DNA of 64,000 nt from the NCBI RefSeq assembly GCF_020171655.1, contig NZ_JAIVAC010000001.1, positions 1,364,001 through 1,428,000 of the forward strand. The letters are read 5' to 3'. A model generated the notes under the pieces. It searched no databases and was not told the DNA's origin. It saw only the letters and a program-made list of their open reading frames with translations. Positions 60,795 through 64,000 of this stretch are shown in pieces. The first letter of the stretch is position 1. Each line of letters starts with the position of its first letter. The DNA is from Exiguobacterium aestuarii. Its GTDB lineage: Bacteria > Bacillota > Bacilli > Exiguobacteriales > Exiguobacteriaceae. Position numbers and translations under genes: made by a program.

Positions 60795-61358
60795 TTATTC
60801 TGGTTCGATCAAGCCATACTTCCCATCTTTACGACGGTAGACGACGTTCGTGTTGCCCGTTTCCGCGTCAGAGAAGACGAAGAAGCTGTGACCGAGCATG
60901 TCCATTTGAAGAATCGCCTCTTCCGTGTCCATCGGTTTCAATGTGAAGCGTTTCGTCCGTACGAGTTCGAGTTCTGCCTCGTCCTCATCATAGACGGCCG
61001 GTGCATCATCAGGTCCTTCGAGGGACTTGAAGTACTCGCCGACGCCACCTTCTTTCCCGCGTCCTTTACGGTTGAGTTTCGTTTTGTGTTTACGGATTTG
61101 ACGTTCCAATTTATCGACGACGAGGTCGATTGCCGCGTACATGTCGAGGTTGATGTCCTCGGCACGGAGCAACAAGTTCGGCATCGGAATCGTCACTTCC
61201 ACTTTTTGTTTCTCGTTATACACTTTTAAGTTGACGTAAGCCGTCTGTGCATCCGTAGGAGTTGTGAAATACCGAGTCAACTTCTCCAGCTTTTTCTCGA
61301 CATAGTCTTTGATTGCTGGTGTGACCTCAATGTTTTCGCCGCGAATGTTATAAATCAT
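60795..61358 (-). CDS. hpf: Ribosome hibernation promoting factor (long form)
   Basis: 187 residues. N-terminal S30AE/RaiA-type domain (MIYNIRGENIEVTPAIKDYVEKKL..., to about residue 105), a short basic-Gly linker, and the C-terminal dimerisation domain (about 130-187, VRTKRFTLKPMDTEEAILQMDMLGHSFFVF). This long form pairs 70S ribosomes into 100S dimers in stationary phase. AAGGAGGAG precedes ATG 61358. The promoter shows a perfect cre site. Equivalent to yvyD in Bacillus, which is also beside secA. Confidence 0.97.
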   Translation of the reverse strand: MIYNIRGENIEVTPAIKDYVEKKLEKLTRYFTTPTDAQTAYVNLKVYNEKQKVEVTIPMPNLLLRAEDINLDMYAAIDLVVDKLERQIRKHKTKLNRKGRGKEGGVGEYFKSLEGPDDAPAVYDEDEAELELVRTKRFTLKPMDTEEAILQMDMLGHSFFVFSDAETGNTNVVYRRKDGKYGLIEPE

Positions 61359-61462
61359 CTGAACTCCTCCTTAAAATAACCGCTTGAACCAATGATTCGT
61401 CGAACGTGACAGAATCTCCTGCTTCATTTCTAAAAGAAAGTGGAACCAGGTGGCTCACTAAT

Positions 61463-61500
61463 ATTATACCCCGAAATCGCTATGTTTGAAAACGTTATCA
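61463..61500 (-). promoter_or_regulatory. hpf promoter with cre site
   Basis: -10 TATAAT (61463-61468 on the minus strand). TGATAACGTTTTCA at 61487-61500 matches the cre consensus TGWNANCGNTNWCA at every fixed position and overlaps the expected -35, so CcpA should repress hpf during growth on preferred sugar. The rest of the gap to 61661 is the AT-rich DNA before the csp terminator. Confidence 0.7.
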
Positions 61501-61619
61501 TCAGAAAATAATGACAATTTTGTTCCGAATTCAACATTTCCTACAACGAGCGAAAGGTATAGAAAGAAAATACCCATTCCACCCATTTTTAAACGCGTTT
61601 TTTTATTATCTAGACAAAA

Positions 61620-61649
61620 TAAAAAGCCGACTCCCGAGGGAGCCGGCTT
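61620..61649 (-). terminator. Terminator of the cold-shock gene
   Basis: AAGCCGACTCCC pairs with GGGAGCCGGCTT (one mismatch), then TTTTTATTTTG on the minus strand. Confidence 0.85.
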
Positions 61650-61661
61650 CACGGTTTGAAA

Positions 61662-61859
61662 TTATAATTTTACAACGTTAGCCGCTTGTGGGCCACGCTC
61701 GCCATCAACGATTTCAAACTCTACGTCTTGACCTTCGTCAAGTGATTTGTAGCCTTCAGATTGGATTGCTGAGAAGTGTACGAACACGTCTTTGCCGCCT
61801 TCTACTTCGATGAATCCAAAACCTTTTTCTGAGTTAAACCATTTTACTTTACCTACCAT
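61662..61859 (-). CDS. Cold-shock protein (CspA family)
   Basis: 65 residues starting [21 protein letters not shown], with RNP-1 KGFGFI and RNP-2 VFVHF motifs of the single-stranded nucleic-acid-binding OB fold. It prevents unwanted RNA structure and is usually abundant in cold or during fast growth. The start is placed at ATG 61859 by homology; the AAAGGA further upstream is 12 nt away, so the true ribosome site is a little unusual. A leader of about 50-60 nt holds a small AGAGG/CCTCT hairpin. Confidence 0.95.
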   Translation of the reverse strand: MVGKVKWFNSEKGFGFIEVEGGKDVFVHFSAIQSEGYKSLDEGQDVEFEIVDGERGPQAANVVKL

Positions 61860-61915
61860 GTGTAAATCCATTCCTTTCACCATTGGAGAATACAGAGGGT
61901 TGTCCTCTACGGCTA

Positions 61916-61944
61916 ATCTTACCACCTTCTTGTAAGCGTGACAA
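61916..61944 (-). promoter_or_regulatory. Promoter of the cold-shock gene
   Basis: -35 TTGTCA (61939-61944), 17-bp spacer, -10 TAAGAT (61916-61921); start about 50 nt before the ATG. Confidence 0.65.
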
Positions 61945-62024
61945 ACACTTTCTCAAATATTTGTAAACGTTTCGTCATTTGGCTTTCATTGGAATTCTAT
62001 TTCCCTACTTTTCATATTGTCTTG

Positions 62025-62053
62025 TTGAATTTACATTTTTTGTGATATATCAT
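62025..62053 (+). promoter_or_regulatory. Promoter of comK
   Basis: -35 TTGAAT (62025-62030), 17-bp spacer, -10 TATCAT (62048-62053). AT-rich tracts lie around it, but no clear pair of AAAA-N5-TTTT K-boxes was found. Confidence 0.5.
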
Positions 62054-62131
62054 TGAAGGGATGATTTAGGTTTGTGCCGTTTGTCATTTAGCCGATCCTG
62101 AAAATCTAATACGAGGAGGATGGTGCAGCGT

Positions 62132-62626
62132 ATGCGCTCCTACTATTCTGAGGAAAAATATCGCATCACAAAGCGAACCGTGGCGATTCTCCCTTGCTTT
62201 GACATTATGAAGCAGTCACGGATCATTCTCGAGGATGGCACCGAGATTTCAACCCCGCTCCGGCCGTACCAGTTGTTGCAACTTTCTTGCCGCCAGTACA
62301 ACAGCTCGATCGAGGAACGAATCTTCATCGCCAAACGCGTCGCCGGCGTAAAAGGGAAAGTCCCTGTCGTGATCGAACCGACAACCGGACTCGTCTTCTT
62401 CCCGACGAAGTCTCCGAAGCGAGACGATTGTGAATGGTATGCCTGGTCCCATATTCGAGACATACTGAACATCGAGGAGGAGCCGAACGGCCTCGTCCTC
62501 ACAAAAGATGGACATCAAATCCAGACGAACGCGACACCGTACGTCCTTCGGAACCAACTGAAAGCGACAGGAGAACTCGTCGCCCGGTTCCAACAATTGA
62601 ATGCGAGCCCAGCGCTTGAATCATGA
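62132..62626 (+). CDS. comK: Competence transcription factor ComK homologue
   Basis: 164 residues from ATG 62132. ComK features are visible: the beta-rich N-terminus ending TVAILP, SRIILEDGTEISTPLRPYQLLQLSC, the VPVVIEPTTGLVFFPTKSPKRDDCEWYAWSHI core with the conserved FFPT-S and C-W positions, and a helical C-terminus (LRNQLKATGELVARFQQL). It is shorter than Bacillus ComK (192), lacking part of the C-terminal tail that ClpC-MecA recognises. The ATG at 62120 directly touches the GGAGG site, so ATG 62132 or GTG 62123 is more likely. It should drive late competence genes; none are in the window. Confidence 0.82.
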   Translation: MRSYYSEEKYRITKRTVAILPCFDIMKQSRIILEDGTEISTPLRPYQLLQLSCRQYNSSIEERIFIAKRVAGVKGKVPVVIEPTTGLVFFPTKSPKRDDCEWYAWSHIRDILNIEEEPNGLVLTKDGHQIQTNATPYVLRNQLKATGELVARFQQLNASPALES

Positions 62627-62630
62627 CACG

Positions 62631-62660
62631 CCTTCCGTCGAAAAGACGGAAGGTTTTTTT
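62631..62660 (+). terminator. Terminator of comK
   Basis: CCTTCCGTC and GACGGAAGG form a perfect stem with loop GAAAA and seven T. Confidence 0.9.
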
Positions 62661-62700
62661 CGTTTGTTTCGCTTCATTTTTTGAAAAAGAGGTCGATATT

Positions 62701-64000
62701 ATGGTCGAGGTGACAAACATGCAAATTCAAGCCCAAGCGACCGCCGTCAGTTCGGTCTTACCAGGCATCCAGACGAATCGGACCTATAAGGCCGAACTCG
62801 TCAAACAGACAGGCCCCGACTCCGCAATCGTCAAGATCAACGGCGAAGAAGTCGAGGTCACATTCAAAGACGGGCTTCCGAAGACGAACCCGTTCCACGT
62901 GACGCTTGCCGAACAGGACGGCGTCTTGCTCGCGACCGTCGTTCCACAAAAGGAAGAGACGCTTGAACCCGCACCACCTGCATCGTCAAAGCTCGACACG
63001 AAGATCCAGATACTCCTCGCTTCCCTTCCACCCGAAGTCCGAAGCGCCGTCAGTCGTCTGCTCCAGTCCGGGCGTTTGCCGATGAACGAGGACACGGTAC
63101 GCCTGCTCGAGACGGCTTTTAAAGGAGACATGCGCGACGTCATCCTTCATCTAAAGACGCTCGACACTCAGGTCGTCCCGCGTGAAGTCGCACGAGAGAT
63201 CGCTGTCCTTTCTTTAACTGAGGCGAGACAACTCCTCACACCGCCGGCGCCAGACGCCCCGTACCCTCAAAAAGAGCGATACGTCGAACTCGTCAACTTG
63301 TCACGTCCCGTGAGCGAACGGGTGACACCGACCCAGGAGACGATCGACCGGGTCATCCGAGACTTCCCTACCCCACCGAAGATGGAGCGCAACGAACCGT
63401 TGCCGCTCCCTCCGGTGAACGGACGACAAGTGATGGTCAAGGAAGTGACGAGCCATCTCGCGAACGTGACGAACACGTTCCGAAACGAACAGGCGACGGT
63501 GACGAAACAACTCGGACAGGTCTCAGCACTCATCGAGTCGAACCCACATGCGGCACGCCCCGCGCTTGAGACCGTCTCGACCCGCTTGACGCAACTCGTC
63601 CAAAAGACGGATGCGCTCCTTCACACGGATGTGACGCAGGAGAAACAACTCGTCGCCATGACCGCGAAGCTCGACCTCGCCTTGTCGTTACTCTCGACAA
63701 AGCCACAAGAGAGCGCGGCACTCGTCAAAGACGTCCGGGCGACGTTGAACGACTTCCGCTACGCACCGAACCAGGCACGGATTGAATATATCCCACATGG
63801 TGCGATGCGCGCAGGAGAGATCCCGAGCGTCACACCGCTGAAACTTGACGCGACACTATCCGGTCGGCACGTCCAGGAAGTGACGCAACGTGTCCAGGCA
63901 CAGGCCCAGCTCGCACAGGCGAACAACACGCCGACGTCCGCCCTGTCCGTACGAAGTGATACGACAAACCCCGAAGCGCAGCGACTCGCGTCATTCCTTC
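62701..64000 (+). CDS. Large unknown protein, cut by the window edge
   Basis: Open for at least 433 codons from ATG 62701 (AGAGGT at 7 nt); an alternative start is ATG 62719 with GAGGTG. The N-terminus (MQIQAQATAVSSVLPGIQTN) leads into a strand-rich region with a short repeated layout (TYKAELVKQTGPDSAIVKINGEEVEVTF), then helical, Gln-, Thr- and Leu-rich segments. There is no signal peptide or membrane segment. The composition recalls FliK-type hook-length proteins and the Bacillus ylqG product, but that is only an impression. GC and codon use match the core genome. It is separated from comK by a terminator. Confidence 0.6.
   Translation, partial: MVEVTNMQIQAQATAVSSVLPGIQTNRTYKAELVKQTGPDSAIVKINGEEVEVTFKDGLPKTNPFHVTLAEQDGVLLATVVPQKEETLEPAPPASSKLDTKIQILLASLPPEVRSAVSRLLQSGRLPMNEDTVRLLETAFKGDMRDVILHLKTLDTQVVPREVAREIAVLSLTEARQLLTPPAPDAPYPQKERYVELVNLSRPVSERVTPTQETIDRVIRDFPTPPKMERNEPLPLPPVNGRQVMVKEVTSHLANVTNTFRNEQATVTKQLGQVSALIESNPHAARPALETVSTRLTQLVQKTDALLHTDVTQEKQLVAMTAKLDLALSLLSTKPQESAALVKDVRATLNDFRYAPNQARIEYIPHGAMRAGEIPSVTPLKLDATLSGRHVQEVTQRVQAQAQLAQANNTPTSALSVRSDTTNPEAQRLASFL

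Noticed and set aside
60555-61229. 224-residue plus-strand frame across the secA-hpf junction
   Set aside because: It spans a terminator and parts of two strong minus-strand genes and has no start site.
61464-61652. 62-residue minus-strand frame between hpf and the cold-shock gene
   Set aside because: It begins within the cold-shock terminator and runs through the hpf promoter; low-quality composition.
61962-61975. cre-like TTGTAAACGTTTCG upstream of the cold-shock promoter
   Set aside because: The second half departs from the consensus at two fixed positions and it lies upstream of the -35.
62758-63721. Several minus-strand frames opposite the last gene
   Set aside because: They overlap each other and the continuous plus-strand gene; reverse shadows.

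Overview
The window looks like a chromosomal segment of a low-to-mid GC member of the Bacillales, most probably Exiguobacterium or a close relative. This rests on Bacillus-like gene blocks (secG-est-rnr-smpB-ssrA; cggR-gap-pgk-tpi-gpmI-eno; trxB-rapZ-yvcK-whiA; hprK-lgt-ppaX-yvoF; uvrB-uvrA-yvlB; secA-prfB-yitT-cccB and ftsEX-ctpB-minJ), a comK homologue, and a tmRNA whose tag reads as the short GKTNTQLAAA. Genus assignment is inference; no search was run. No phage, insertion sequence, rRNA or CRISPR array was seen.

Layout. Positions 1-7240 form an AT-richer accessory stretch: an ABC-2 permease fragment with a HAAS-domain membrane protein and a PadR repressor, an NAD-binding SDR protein, a frameshifted small membrane ORF, a GNAT enzyme, a possibly broken small ORF, and a pair made of an unknown 202-aa protein and an HNH nuclease, downstream of the 3' end of ssrA. 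From 7245 to 16.1 kb come ssrA, smpB, rnr, a carboxylesterase, secG, a YitT protein, two GT4 glycosyltransferases and galU. From 16.2 to 25.4 kb lie two small unknown genes and the complete lower-glycolysis operon with its repressor CggR, preceded by a glutaredoxin-like gene and rpoN. At 25.5 kb are tRNA-Arg(CCG), a NERD-helicase and clpP.

From 28 to 38.5 kb lie small unknown genes, then whiA, yvcK, rapZ, trxB, a TPR protein, and the hprK-lgt-ppaX-acetyltransferase operon. From 38.6 to 47.9 kb are a small membrane protein, yvlB, the SOS-controlled uvrBA pair and glycerol uptake genes glpFK. From 47.9 to 61.9 kb is a minus-strand set for division, secretion and translation: minJ, ctpB, an M23 hydrolase, ftsXE, a BCCT transporter, cytochrome c551, yitT, prfB, secA, hpf and a cold-shock gene. 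The window ends on the plus strand with comK and the start of a large gene that resembles hook-length or secretion-associated proteins only weakly.

Regulation that can be read directly: a CggR operator behind the cggR promoter, a CtsR box on the clpP promoter, a LexA box on the uvrB promoter, CcpA (cre) sites at glpF and hpf, and many intrinsic terminators. HPr kinase, CggR, the cre sites and glpFK together describe carbon-source control. No clear novel multi-gene system was found. The best candidates for a second look are the HNH pair beside ssrA, the NERD-helicase beside tRNA-Arg, a possible short plus-strand RNA opposite the ftsE leader, and several small or broken ORFs.
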